Source: a bacterium (GTDB taxonomy: Bacteria; Armatimonadota; Fimbriimonadia; Fimbriimonadales; JBAXQP01). Taken from it: DNA of 5,314 nucleotides. The position numbers were made by a program, and so were the translations under genes. Positions 1-5,314 of the stretch are shown here, in pieces. Every line of letters begins with the position of its first letter. Positions within the stretch are counted from its first letter, which is position 1. The stretch spans positions 1-5,314 of the forward strand of contig JBAXQP010000190.1 of the NCBI GenBank assembly GCA_037131655.1. Reading direction: 5' to 3'. The notes under the pieces were generated by a model. The model made no database searches and was not told where the DNA came from. It was given only the letters and a program-made list of their open reading frames with translations.

Positions 1-1
1 G

Positions 2-31
2 TGTAGGGGCGTAGCTTGCTCTGCCCCTACA
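2..31. repeat. Palindromic intergenic hairpin (TGTAGGGGC / GCCCCTACA)
   Basis: TGTAGGGGC at 2-10 and GCCCCTACA at 23-31 form a perfect 9-bp inverted repeat. The 12-nt interior can pair further, with AGC (13-15) against GCT (18-20). It lies 9 bp beyond the stop codon of the DsbA-family gene, so the hairpin could end or stabilise that operon's transcript. No T-run is visible on the minus-strand side before the window ends, so a classical intrinsic terminator is not shown. GTAGGGGC...GCCCCTAC palindromes are, from memory, a common dispersed intergenic repeat type in several environmental bacterial genomes. Only one copy is present here. Confidence 0.6.
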
Positions 32-40
32 GGAGATCGT

Positions 41-577
41 CTAGGCGGTCTTGGCTAATTTTCTTACGATGGGGATTAGTTCTGTGGCGAGTAGGGGGCC
101 TTCGTAGTGGGTACCGTTGATGAAGAGAGCGGGAGTTCCCTTGACACCGCTGCGTTGGCCTGATCGGATATCTTTAACAACTTCATTACGATAACTTTTT
201 GCATCAAGCGCATTATTTAGGTGGCTGAGATCAAGCTTAAGAGTTGTCGCATATTCTATCAATTTCTCACGGCTTAAATTGGGCTGATGCTCGAATAGCG
301 TATCATGCATATCCCAGAAGTTGCCTTGAGCGCCGGCGGCTTCTGAAGCTTCGGCTGAGATGAGAGCATATTGGTGAATGTCAGTTAGGGGGAAATGTCG
401 GTAGATGAAGCTCAATACATCTTTTGTGGCGTCAAAGACCTCTTTAAGCTCAGAATAAGCGCGATAGCAGACAGGACATTGAAAATCGCCATACTCGACA
501 ATAGTCACGAGACCTTCCTGATTGCCTTTCTGCCAGTCCTGATCGTTGGGTGGAACCGCTAATTCACGCAAAGCCAT
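41..577 (-). CDS. DsbA-family thiol-disulfide oxidoreductase, apparently cytoplasmic
   Basis: This 178-residue protein has the thioredoxin-like DsbA fold (Thioredoxin_4 / DSBA type). The sequence shows VTIVEYGDFQCPVC at 24-37, with the redox pair C34 and C37 in a CPVC motif. A helical insertion follows (about 65-130, including the family-typical AGAQGNFWDMHDTLFEHQ at 81-98), then the cis-proline loop GVKGTPALFING with T148-P149. The family oxidises or reduces protein thiols. There is no signal peptide or N-terminal membrane segment, so it is probably cytosolic, which resembles the DsbA-like domains fused to NhaA antiporters more than periplasmic DsbA. The start is supported by GGGAGG at 585-590, 7 nt before the ATG. 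It sits 21 bp after folP and is probably co-transcribed with it. The physiological substrate is unknown. The family assignment is secure; direction of activity is not. Confidence 0.9.
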   Translation of the reverse strand: MALRELAVPPNDQDWQKGNQEGLVTIVEYGDFQCPVCYRAYSELKEVFDATKDVLSFIYRHFPLTDIHQYALISAEASEAAGAQGNFWDMHDTLFEHQPNLSREKLIEYATTLKLDLSHLNNALDAKSYRNEVVKDIRSGQRSGVKGTPALFINGTHYEGPLLATELIPIVRKLAKTA

Positions 578-584
578 AATGACG

Positions 585-590
585 CCTCCC
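585..590 (-). promoter_or_regulatory. Ribosome binding site of the DsbA-family gene
   Basis: GGGAGG on the minus strand lies 7 nt before the ATG at 577, inside the 21-bp spacer after folP. It fixes the start codon and shows that the gene has its own strong initiation site despite the short spacer. Confidence 0.75.
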
Positions 591-598
591 GAATAAAT

Positions 599-1459
599 CT
601 ATTGAAGAGAATCGATTTGTTGTGATATCCCGCGAACGAGGGCATCGGTGATAGTAATGACGCGTTTTGTCGCGATAATGTCATGAACTCGTATAATATC
701 AACTCCCTTTGATATCGAATAGGCGACAACGGCTTCCGTTCCCTCCAAACGCTCTTCCGGAGGTAGCCCTCCTAGAAGTTTGCCAATAAAACCCTTTCGA
801 GATGGCCCGACCAATACCGGATAACCAAGCGATTTAAGCTCCGGCAAATTCCTGAGGAGTTCTAAATTCTGCTCTAAATCTTTTCCAAAACCAATTCCCG
901 GATCGATCCAGATATGCTCTTTTTTAATTCCCGCCTGAAGACATGAATCGATGCGTGTTGATAGAAACTCCTTCACCTCGGCGACAACATTGTTATAGAT
1001 GAGATCGTCCTGCATCGTTTTGGGAGTCCCTCTCATGTGCATCAAGCAAACCGGCACATTGAGCTTGGCAGCTAGAGGAAGCATTTCGGGATCGAAGGTA
1101 AGCGCACTGATATCGTTAATAATCTGAGCGCCTTTAGCCACAGCCTCACGAGCGACGTTTGCTTTATAAGTATCGATGGAGATAGGGGTAGGAATTTGTT
1201 TTGCGAGGGATTCGATGACAGGAATGACCCGCCGCATCTCCTCATCTGCGGAAAGAGGTTCCGCTCCCGGGCGTGAAGACTCACCACCGATATCAATCAA
1301 ATCGGCGCCTTCTTCCGCCATTCGAAGGCCTTGCTCGATGGCAGCCTCGGAATCGAAGAATAAACCGCCGTCTGAGAAACTATCTGGTGTAACGTTAAGC
1401 ACGCCCATTAATAGGGTGCGCTTTCCGATTGCGTTTAGAATATCAGCTAAACCGAGCAT
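599..1459 (-). CDS. folP: Dihydropteroate synthase
   Basis: FolP condenses 6-hydroxymethyl-7,8-dihydropterin pyrophosphate with p-aminobenzoate to give dihydropteroate in cytosolic folate synthesis, and is the sulfonamide target. All family signatures are present (numbering from ATG 1459, 286 residues): NVTPDSFSDGG at 22-32, GGESSRPGA at 58-66, SIDT at 94-97, IND at 114-116, MHMRGTPKTMQ at 140-150, DPGIGFGK at 186-193, PSRKGFIG at 219-226 and RVHD at 257-260. Length is close to E. coli FolP (282). A GTG at 1486 would add nine residues (MRRWLLTSS) with no homology expected. I prefer ATG 1459, preceded by GGAGG at 1478-1482, although that spacing (18 nt) is long. It overlaps the upstream TPR gene by 17 bp, which suggests translational coupling. 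No other folate genes are in the window. Confidence 0.97.
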   Translation of the reverse strand: MLGLADILNAIGKRTLLMGVLNVTPDSFSDGGLFFDSEAAIEQGLRMAEEGADLIDIGGESSRPGAEPLSADEEMRRVIPVIESLAKQIPTPISIDTYKANVAREAVAKGAQIINDISALTFDPEMLPLAAKLNVPVCLMHMRGTPKTMQDDLIYNNVVAEVKEFLSTRIDSCLQAGIKKEHIWIDPGIGFGKDLEQNLELLRNLPELKSLGYPVLVGPSRKGFIGKLLGGLPPEERLEGTEAVVAYSISKGVDIIRVHDIIATKRVITITDALVRGISQQIDSLQ

Positions 1460-2222
1460 ACTCGAAGTCAGAAGCCACCTCCGCACTCTCCCAATCGCTC
1501 TGCATCCACTGTATTACACGCCAGCCATCTTCGCTCAACGAAAACCCATGAGTCGCGATTGCTTCCTCGCGATTGCTCTTGAAGTGTTCCCGAAAAGACG
1601 GGGATTCGAAAAGCATTTGCGTAATGCGACGTAGCTGCCATTTATCCAGACTCGCTAATGCCTGATCGGCTGATGCAGCAATTGGATCGTCACCTGCCAT
1701 CCGGATGACTTGCCTATAGTCTTCCATTGCATCCGCCCAATTGCCTATGTACTGAAAGAGCATACCTCTTCGGAACCGATGATATAAATCAATCGGACAT
1801 AAATCGAGGAGGCGGGATAGTGTGCGAATTCCAGACTTGAAGTCAACCTTCTGCCAATAGCCTTTGACTAACGCCTCAAGCGCACCAATTGATCCTGGTT
1901 CATGCTTTAGCCACTTTTTGCTTTCACTGATGACCTCATCGAACTCGCCACGTTCGAGAAGAAGGTCAATAAGGAGATTGCGAACAGTAGGGTCGCTCGG
2001 GCAACAGTCAATAGCTTCCCGTGCTGCCGATTTCGCCTCAGGCCAGTGACAGTGAAGACGACATATCTGGGCTAACCCGATTAATGAAGCGCAGCGGCTT
2101 GTGGATGAAGTGTTGCACTGGGATTGTTTAGAAGTTAATGTGCTCTTAGAACATGTCCCTTCCAAAGCATCCGATTCTTCCGGCTTAGTTTTCTCAAAAC
2201 CTTTCTCAACAGTCGAAAACAT
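1443..2222 (-). CDS. TPR-repeat protein with a Nif11/NHLP-leader-like C-terminal segment
   Basis: This 259-residue protein has no signal peptide or membrane segment. Residues 1-42 are polar, rich in Ser, Thr and Lys, and probably disordered. About four TPR-type helix pairs follow at roughly 43-76, 77-110, 111-144 and 145-178, with typical patterns such as W60-PEAKSAAREAI, CPSDP and W162-ADAMEDYRQVI. TPRs form protein-binding superhelices. The C-terminal part, about 198-240 (LRRITQMLFESPSFREHFKSN, then EEAIATHGFSLSEDG), resembles the helical segment of Nif11/NHLP/Os1348-type proteins, where a 'L..P.FR..L..dpe.aL...Gl.Ls' pattern is common; this is recognition by eye. The protein is cysteine-rich (eight Cys). 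AAGGGGA ends 8 nt before ATG 2222 and supports the start. It is the first gene of the unit with folP and overlaps it. Specific role unknown; partner binding is inferred. Confidence 0.85.
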   Translation of the reverse strand: MFSTVEKGFEKTKPEESDALEGTCSKSTLTSKQSQCNTSSTSRCASLIGLAQICRLHCHWPEAKSAAREAIDCCPSDPTVRNLLIDLLLERGEFDEVISESKKWLKHEPGSIGALEALVKGYWQKVDFKSGIRTLSRLLDLCPIDLYHRFRRGMLFQYIGNWADAMEDYRQVIRMAGDDPIAASADQALASLDKWQLRRITQMLFESPSFREHFKSNREEAIATHGFSLSEDGWRVIQWMQSDWESAEVASDFEYARFS

Positions 2223-2660
2223 TGCAGTCGTCCCCTTCAGAAATCAGCGCCTTGTACCTTACTGGCGAATAAACAAAAGTTAAGGTTAATGATCATTCCG
2301 CTTTCCACCAATGCGGCGATCACTCGACCCAATAAAACCCACTAACCTTGTAAATCTGCTCCCCTGTGTCAAGGCTTATTTTATAGCCTCATCATCAAGC
2401 ATTTTGTGTTGACGCTAGTACAAAAAACCATTATGAATTAATTCACTTCTCTTCGGATTGATCGGAGTTTAATAGTTCTCTCCTTTAAATCCTACATCTA
2501 AATATCTCGAAATTCACTAGCGCACGCCACAAAAACTTGCTCGTGTAGAGTGCTTCAAAATAATGGTATCACATAAACTTCTATTTGCAAACCCGTGATT
2601 CTAACAGGTTAATTAATAATTTGATAAATTTGTACTAGCAGAAGTTGTAGTTTAGCAATG
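2223..2660. other. 438-bp intergenic region upstream of the TPR-folP-dsbA unit
   Basis: No credible gene lies here. The right-hand part (about 2414-2639) is AT-rich and bounded by inverted repeats, annotated separately. The left part must hold the promoter of the TPR-folP unit. On the minus strand a perfect TTGACA (-35-like) occurs at 2367-2372 and a TATAAAAT (-10-like) at 2378-2385, but they are in the wrong order and neither has a well-spaced partner, so no promoter is assigned. AATGATCATT (2288-2297) is a 10-bp palindrome that could bind a dimeric regulator. TAACCTT (2343-2349) and AAGGTTA (2282-2288) form a 7-bp inverted repeat of a length expected by chance. No Rho-independent terminator with a T-run is seen after the sensor gene; the TTAGC-AAT-GCTAA hairpin at 2652-2664 overlaps its stop codon but has no T-tract. 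Confidence 0.6.
2418..2635. mobile_element. Candidate MITE (IS630/mariner-like) with TA target duplication
   Basis: GCTAGTACAAA (2414-2424) and TTTGTACTAGC (2629-2639) are a perfect 11-bp inverted repeat around an AT-rich non-coding stretch. Reading inward from each end, similarity resumes after a short gap (ATTATGAATTAA against ATTATTAATTAA). If the element is taken as GTACAAA...TTTGTAC, it is 218 bp long and flanked on each side by TA (2416-2417 and 2636-2637), and the restored empty site would read GCTAGC. TA duplication with a CTAG target is characteristic of IS630-type elements. It has no coding capacity, so it would be non-autonomous. A further 8-bp inverted repeat, ACCATTAT (2427-2434) and ATAATGGT (2560-2567), and the palindrome GAATTAATTC (2435-2444) lie inside. 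Only one copy is visible and the region is AT-rich, so chance cannot be excluded. Confidence 0.35.
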
Positions 2661-4772
2661 CTAAGCAGTATTTAGAGGTAGTAGCGTGGCTGAATATTCA
2701 GCTTTTTCAAGGATTTGATCTCTTGATTGAACTGTGCTGTTAGATGAAGAAACGCCCATGCGAATATGAGGGTAAATGCGGTTTTCATCGTTAGGGGTCA
2801 TGAACTCATATTGACGAATTGACTCTTGTAGATTGGTCATAAACCGCTTTGCCTCCGCCTCATCGGTCTGAGGTAACAGCATAGCAAAGCCATCAGTGCC
2901 ATATCTGGCGGCAATTTTCGAACTTACAGAATATTGCATTAGAATGCCAGCCAGATGTTGAAATAGGAAGTCGGCACACGCGCTATTGTAAGCTTGCCCG
3001 ATTACACTCAAGTCGGATACACCGATTACCATGAAAGATGTCGGTACGCCCGATTGCTTAGAGCGCTTGATTTCCTGGTCTAACTGATTCAGTAAATAAT
3101 GTTCATTATAGAGACCTGTTAGACTATCAGTTATGCCGATGGCGCCAAAGCGTTGAATTCTCTCCGCTCTATCGAGCAGAACAGCCGTTTGGTTAGCAAT
3201 CACTTGAAGTAATCGGAAATCTTCCTCGGAAAGCGCAAATGGCTTTGAGTGACTGAGACTAATCACACCTAATACACGCTTACCTATTTGAATTGGCGCA
3301 GCCATAAAGCAACCTACCTGCTTTCGTTCGCCTTCTTTGGCAAAAAGCCTGCGTTCTTTCGATAAGTCGGGTACGAAGATTTGTCGTCGCCGACTTGCCA
3401 CCCAACCTGCCATTCCATTTCCCTTTTCGAATTCAATGCTTTGGATGAAATTAATTTCACGGCCATCCACTTGAGCAGGTTCGAAACGCCCATTCGAGCG
3501 ATTCAGCATATGAATCGAACAGTCATCGAAGGAAATGCATTCTCTCGTAAGAGCTATCACTTTTTGGATAATCTCTGTGTCGCTCAGGTCGAGGGCGATC
3601 AGTTTATTTAGTTCATAAAGCATGTGAGTTTGGCCCAAATCTCGCGTTTGTGAACGTACGTCCTCGATATGCTCAACCAAAGCCGTTATATATGGGTTTA
3701 AAGCTTCTAATTGTTCGCGAATGGCCACGAGAGATTCTCGTCCGGTATCGGAATAGAGAGCGACGGCTCCCAAAACACGCTCAGGAGTTCGAAGTAATGC
3801 CATTGCTTGATTGGTTGGCGGGGTATGCGCATCGGCTGCGGCATCTGCATGAGAAGTAAGCATTGGGCTTAACGCCCGTGAAACTTTGGACAGCCATTGA
3901 TTCTCATGATCGCTACCTTGGGGAAGGCTTAACCGTTTGTTTTGTATTTGTCTTGCCACAGCACCAGTGGCCGCTCGAACCGTCATCCCTGAATTGGCGC
4001 TGCCCGTTAGCCATAAGGCGCCACCTTCTGCTTGAGTTTCAAGCACTAGCGTATCCACAATACGCTTATAGACCGTTTCATTAGTCTCTTGAATGCACAG
4101 TTTTAGAAGTTCAGAGGCCTGCTTGAAGACAACCGACTCATCCTTTGTGGTCTTATAGACGGTCATAAGTTCGCGATAAGCAGTCCGCAGTTCTCGCTGG
4201 GAGTCTTCGAGGGTTTCCAATGAATCCTCGAAGCGTTCTATTGTCGCAACAGAAGATTTAGCGCCGGTGAATTGTGGGGCATGACGAATTGAAAAGAGAA
4301 GTCCTATCCCTAACAAACATACCGCATGAAGCCAATGCACAACGGCAATCGCTTGGTGAGCGGGAGTAGCCATAAGCGCGGTTGAAAGGACTAAAGCGGA
4401 TGAGAGCAAAGTAGTAGCTCCGACGGAAACGCGTCCGTTGGCGGCAGAGAGCCAGATGATCGGCATGAAAAGCCAGAAAAATTCTCCCCGAGGGTCAAAA
4501 CGAAGGATGAAAAGGGTAAGCGCTCCCAGGTCCGCTGCTGTTTCGATAGCGTTGCAAAGCCCGTCTTTCATCCCTTTTCGTTCGAGGACGAAAAAGAAGA
4601 AGCTATAAATGCCGATGAGCGCAGTCAGCATTCGTATCAGGTCTATTTGATCTGGATCATAAAAAGATACAAAAAGAAGCATTCCGAGTGCGATGATCAC
4701 TCGACCAATTAAAATCCAAAGCCCGTTTTGCTCTTCGACTTCTTCTAGTGTTTGCTCTTCCTGTTCATCCAT
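2661..4772 (-). CDS. Membrane sensor protein: TM region, coiled coil, two GAF-type domains, degenerate GGDEF domain
   Basis: The protein has 703 residues. After an acidic N-terminus (1-16) come about six hydrophobic segments (roughly 18-37, 49-63, 81-91, 99-110, 115-137, 143-161), so it is an inner-membrane protein with a cytosolic C-terminal half. Residues 175-210 look coiled-coil. Residues 235-370 resemble a divergent GAF domain. Residues 395-537 are a clear GAF domain (GNGMAGWVASRRRQIFVPDL at 451-470, then AAPI...VLGVISL). Residues 545-700 are a GGDEF domain (ITDSLTGLYNEHYL at 547-560, RYGTDGFAMLLP at 623-634). Active diguanylate cyclases make c-di-GMP, but here GGDEF reads GTDGF (625-629), the metal-binding D-x-D before it reads G-V-S (584-586), and the RxxD inhibitory site is absent. 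It is therefore probably a non-catalytic signalling or scaffolding module. ATG 4772 follows GGATGAG; no output partner is adjacent. Confidence 0.9.
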   Translation of the reverse strand: MDEQEEQTLEEVEEQNGLWILIGRVIIALGMLLFVSFYDPDQIDLIRMLTALIGIYSFFFFVLERKGMKDGLCNAIETAADLGALTLFILRFDPRGEFFWLFMPIIWLSAANGRVSVGATTLLSSALVLSTALMATPAHQAIAVVHWLHAVCLLGIGLLFSIRHAPQFTGAKSSVATIERFEDSLETLEDSQRELRTAYRELMTVYKTTKDESVVFKQASELLKLCIQETNETVYKRIVDTLVLETQAEGGALWLTGSANSGMTVRAATGAVARQIQNKRLSLPQGSDHENQWLSKVSRALSPMLTSHADAAADAHTPPTNQAMALLRTPERVLGAVALYSDTGRESLVAIREQLEALNPYITALVEHIEDVRSQTRDLGQTHMLYELNKLIALDLSDTEIIQKVIALTRECISFDDCSIHMLNRSNGRFEPAQVDGREINFIQSIEFEKGNGMAGWVASRRRQIFVPDLSKERRLFAKEGERKQVGCFMAAPIQIGKRVLGVISLSHSKPFALSEEDFRLLQVIANQTAVLLDRAERIQRFGAIGITDSLTGLYNEHYLLNQLDQEIKRSKQSGVPTSFMVIGVSDLSVIGQAYNSACADFLFQHLAGILMQYSVSSKIAARYGTDGFAMLLPQTDEAEAKRFMTNLQESIRQYEFMTPNDENRIYPHIRMGVSSSNSTVQSRDQILEKAEYSATLLPLNTA

Positions 4773-4845
4773 AACTCATCCAAAATTTACAAGGTACTTT
4801 AATTATCGGCATTCAGCCGAGAGGCAATAGGGGGAGAAGGAAGCG

Positions 4846-4866
4846 AAACAAGAAGCAAGAAGCAAG
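4846..4866. repeat. Three-copy heptamer tandem repeat
   Basis: Plus strand AAACAAG (4846-4852), AAGCAAG (4853-4859) and AAGCAAG (4860-4866): two identical units and one with a single change. It sits within a longer purine-rich strand (4829-4869). Its complement is a pyrimidine-rich tract about 75 bp upstream of the sensor gene start. Such a repeat is prone to copy-number change; no function is shown. Confidence 0.6.
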
Positions 4867-4876
4867 ATTCCGAAAA

Positions 4877-4896
4877 TACGTAATACGCATTACGTA
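4877..4896. repeat. Perfect 8-bp inverted repeat TACGTAAT-ACGC-ATTACGTA
   Basis: TACGTAAT (4877-4884) and ATTACGTA (4889-4896) are exact reverse complements with a 4-bp spacer. The same bases also give a direct repeat, TACGTAATA (4877-4885) and TACGTAATA (4891-4899). It could be an operator for a dimeric regulator or a copy of a dispersed palindromic repeat. It lies 24 bp beyond the stop codon of the partial gene at the window edge and about 105 bp before the sensor gene start. Confidence 0.55.
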
Positions 4897-4919
4897 ATAA
4901 GAAAGTGACACCGCGGGCG

Positions 4920-5314
4920 TTACTCGGTTATTTTGATTTCTTGCAGCATTCTTTGGGCGAGGTCTTTGTAGAAGTAGTCGGCATCGTTTCGGGTTTGGAA
5001 GACGAATTGGTATCGATTATTGCGGTTAAGGATGCTTATACCGTAATAAACTTTTGATGCTCCACTTTCACCGTTTTGAACTTCGAATTGAACGTAGATG
5101 GCACCCTTTACAAAGAATGATTTTGACTTTAAGCCTTTTGGGAAGAATTCAGATAACAGCAGTTTTTCTTGTGTTATTCGAGAGTCAATTTGAGCCTTCG
5201 AAAGGGCGGTCGGATTAATGTCTAGTGTTAGCGGGATGATAATTACGCTAAATACAGGAGTAAGTTTGGGGTCTTTCGCAAAGAGGTCTGAACTTAATTT
5301 AACCACTTCTAGAT
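4920..5314 (-). CDS. Uncharacterised protein, 5'-partial, possibly of the PsbP/Mog1-like fold
   Basis: The reading frame is open to the window edge. A GTG at 5306 could serve as a start (128 residues), but no ribosome binding site precedes it in the 8 visible bases and the frame continues, so the N-terminus probably lies outside the window. The visible part alternates beta strands (FSVIIIPLTLDI at 19-30; SKSFFVKGAIYVQFEVQ at 61-77; KVYYGISILNRNNRYQFVFQ at 85-104) and ends with an amphipathic helix (ADYFYKDLAQRMLQEIKI, 109-126). This layout, strands with a late 'gkry.f.f.t...d....l...i..i' segment, resembles PsbP/DUF1795-like proteins, which are often secreted lipoproteins. A signal peptide cannot be checked. 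Function is not assigned; the fold is an inference by eye. Confidence 0.7.
   Translation of the reverse strand, partial: LEVVKLSSDLFAKDPKLTPVFSVIIIPLTLDINPTALSKAQIDSRITQEKLLLSEFFPKGLKSKSFFVKGAIYVQFEVQNGESGASKVYYGISILNRNNRYQFVFQTRNDADYFYKDLAQRMLQEIKITE

Larger units (their letters stand above)
4773..4919. other. Intergenic region upstream of the sensor gene
   Basis: This 147-bp gap should carry the sensor gene's promoter if that gene is not co-transcribed with the partial gene upstream. A minus-strand GATAAT at 4802-4807 is -10-like, but no matching -35 lies at normal spacing, so no promoter is called. TCGGC-ATTCA-GCCGA (4806-4820) is a small hairpin overlapping it. On the minus strand TAATTAAAG follows the hairpin, which is too poor in T for a confident terminator of the upstream gene. 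The rest is the heptamer repeat and the TACGTAAT palindrome listed separately. Confidence 0.5.

Noticed and set aside
1072..1296. 74-codon minus-strand frame inside folP
   Set aside because: It is another frame of the folP coding region. FolP motifs run through this stretch in the accepted frame.
1176..1634. 152-codon open frame on the plus strand
   Set aside because: It lies antisense to folP and the TPR gene, both of which have clear protein signatures. The predicted product is Ser/Arg/Pro-rich without domain features, as expected for a shadow frame.
2101..2283. 60-codon plus-strand frame over the TPR gene start
   Set aside because: It is antisense to the 5' end of the TPR gene and shows no domain features.
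2409..2437. Plus-strand TTGACG and TATGAA with 17-bp spacing, promoter-like
   Set aside because: No plus-strand gene or structured RNA follows, the AT-rich context makes such matches likely, and it overlaps the end of the candidate mobile element. A small RNA cannot be excluded, but nothing supports one.
2652..2664. TTAGC-AAT-GCTAA hairpin at the end of the sensor gene as a terminator
   Set aside because: The stem is only 5 bp, it overlaps the stop codon and no T-run follows on the transcribed side.
3381..4084. Three plus-strand frames of 69-76 codons
   Set aside because: All are antisense to the sensor gene's GAF region. They have no recognisable domain, no convincing ribosome binding site and no operon context.
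2661..4772. Annotation of the sensor as an active diguanylate cyclase
   Set aside because: The signature reads GTDGF and the metal-binding acidic residues are missing, so catalytic activity should not be assigned from domain membership.

Overview
The window carries five genes, all on the minus strand, with moderate base composition and two non-coding gaps. It has no rRNA, tRNA, CRISPR array or complete insertion sequence. Nothing identifies the phylum. The folate gene, a cytosolic DsbA-type oxidoreductase, a multi-domain membrane GAF/GGDEF-type protein and short palindromic intergenic repeats fit a free-living Gram-negative-type or deep-branching environmental bacterium, and a closer placement would be a guess.

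In the direction of transcription (right to left) the layout is as follows. (1) 5314-4920 is the C-terminal part of a small protein that runs off the window edge; it resembles the PsbP/Mog1-like fold. (2) 4919-4773 is a 147-bp gap with a three-copy heptamer repeat, a TACGTAAT inverted repeat and a small hairpin. (3) 4772-2661 encodes a 703-residue membrane sensor with about six transmembrane segments, a coiled coil, two GAF-type domains and a GGDEF domain that has lost its signature and metal-binding residues. (4) 2660-2223 is a 438-bp gap. It holds a possible small non-autonomous transposable element of about 218 bp and a short piece resembling the 5' part of the sensor gene. (5) 2222-41 is a tight three-gene unit: a TPR protein, folP (dihydropteroate synthase) overlapping its end, and a DsbA-family protein 21 bp further on. 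A strong 9-bp-stem hairpin follows at 2-31.

The TPR-folP-dsbA cluster looks like one transcription unit because of the 17-bp overlap, the short spacer and the good ribosome binding sites. A functional link between folate synthesis and the other two genes is not evident. The most interesting points are the degenerate, probably non-catalytic GGDEF domain, the TPR protein whose C-terminus resembles the Nif11/NHLP/Os1348-type helical segment of RiPP precursor leaders, and the candidate TA-target MITE. I see no convincing multi-gene novel system in the window.
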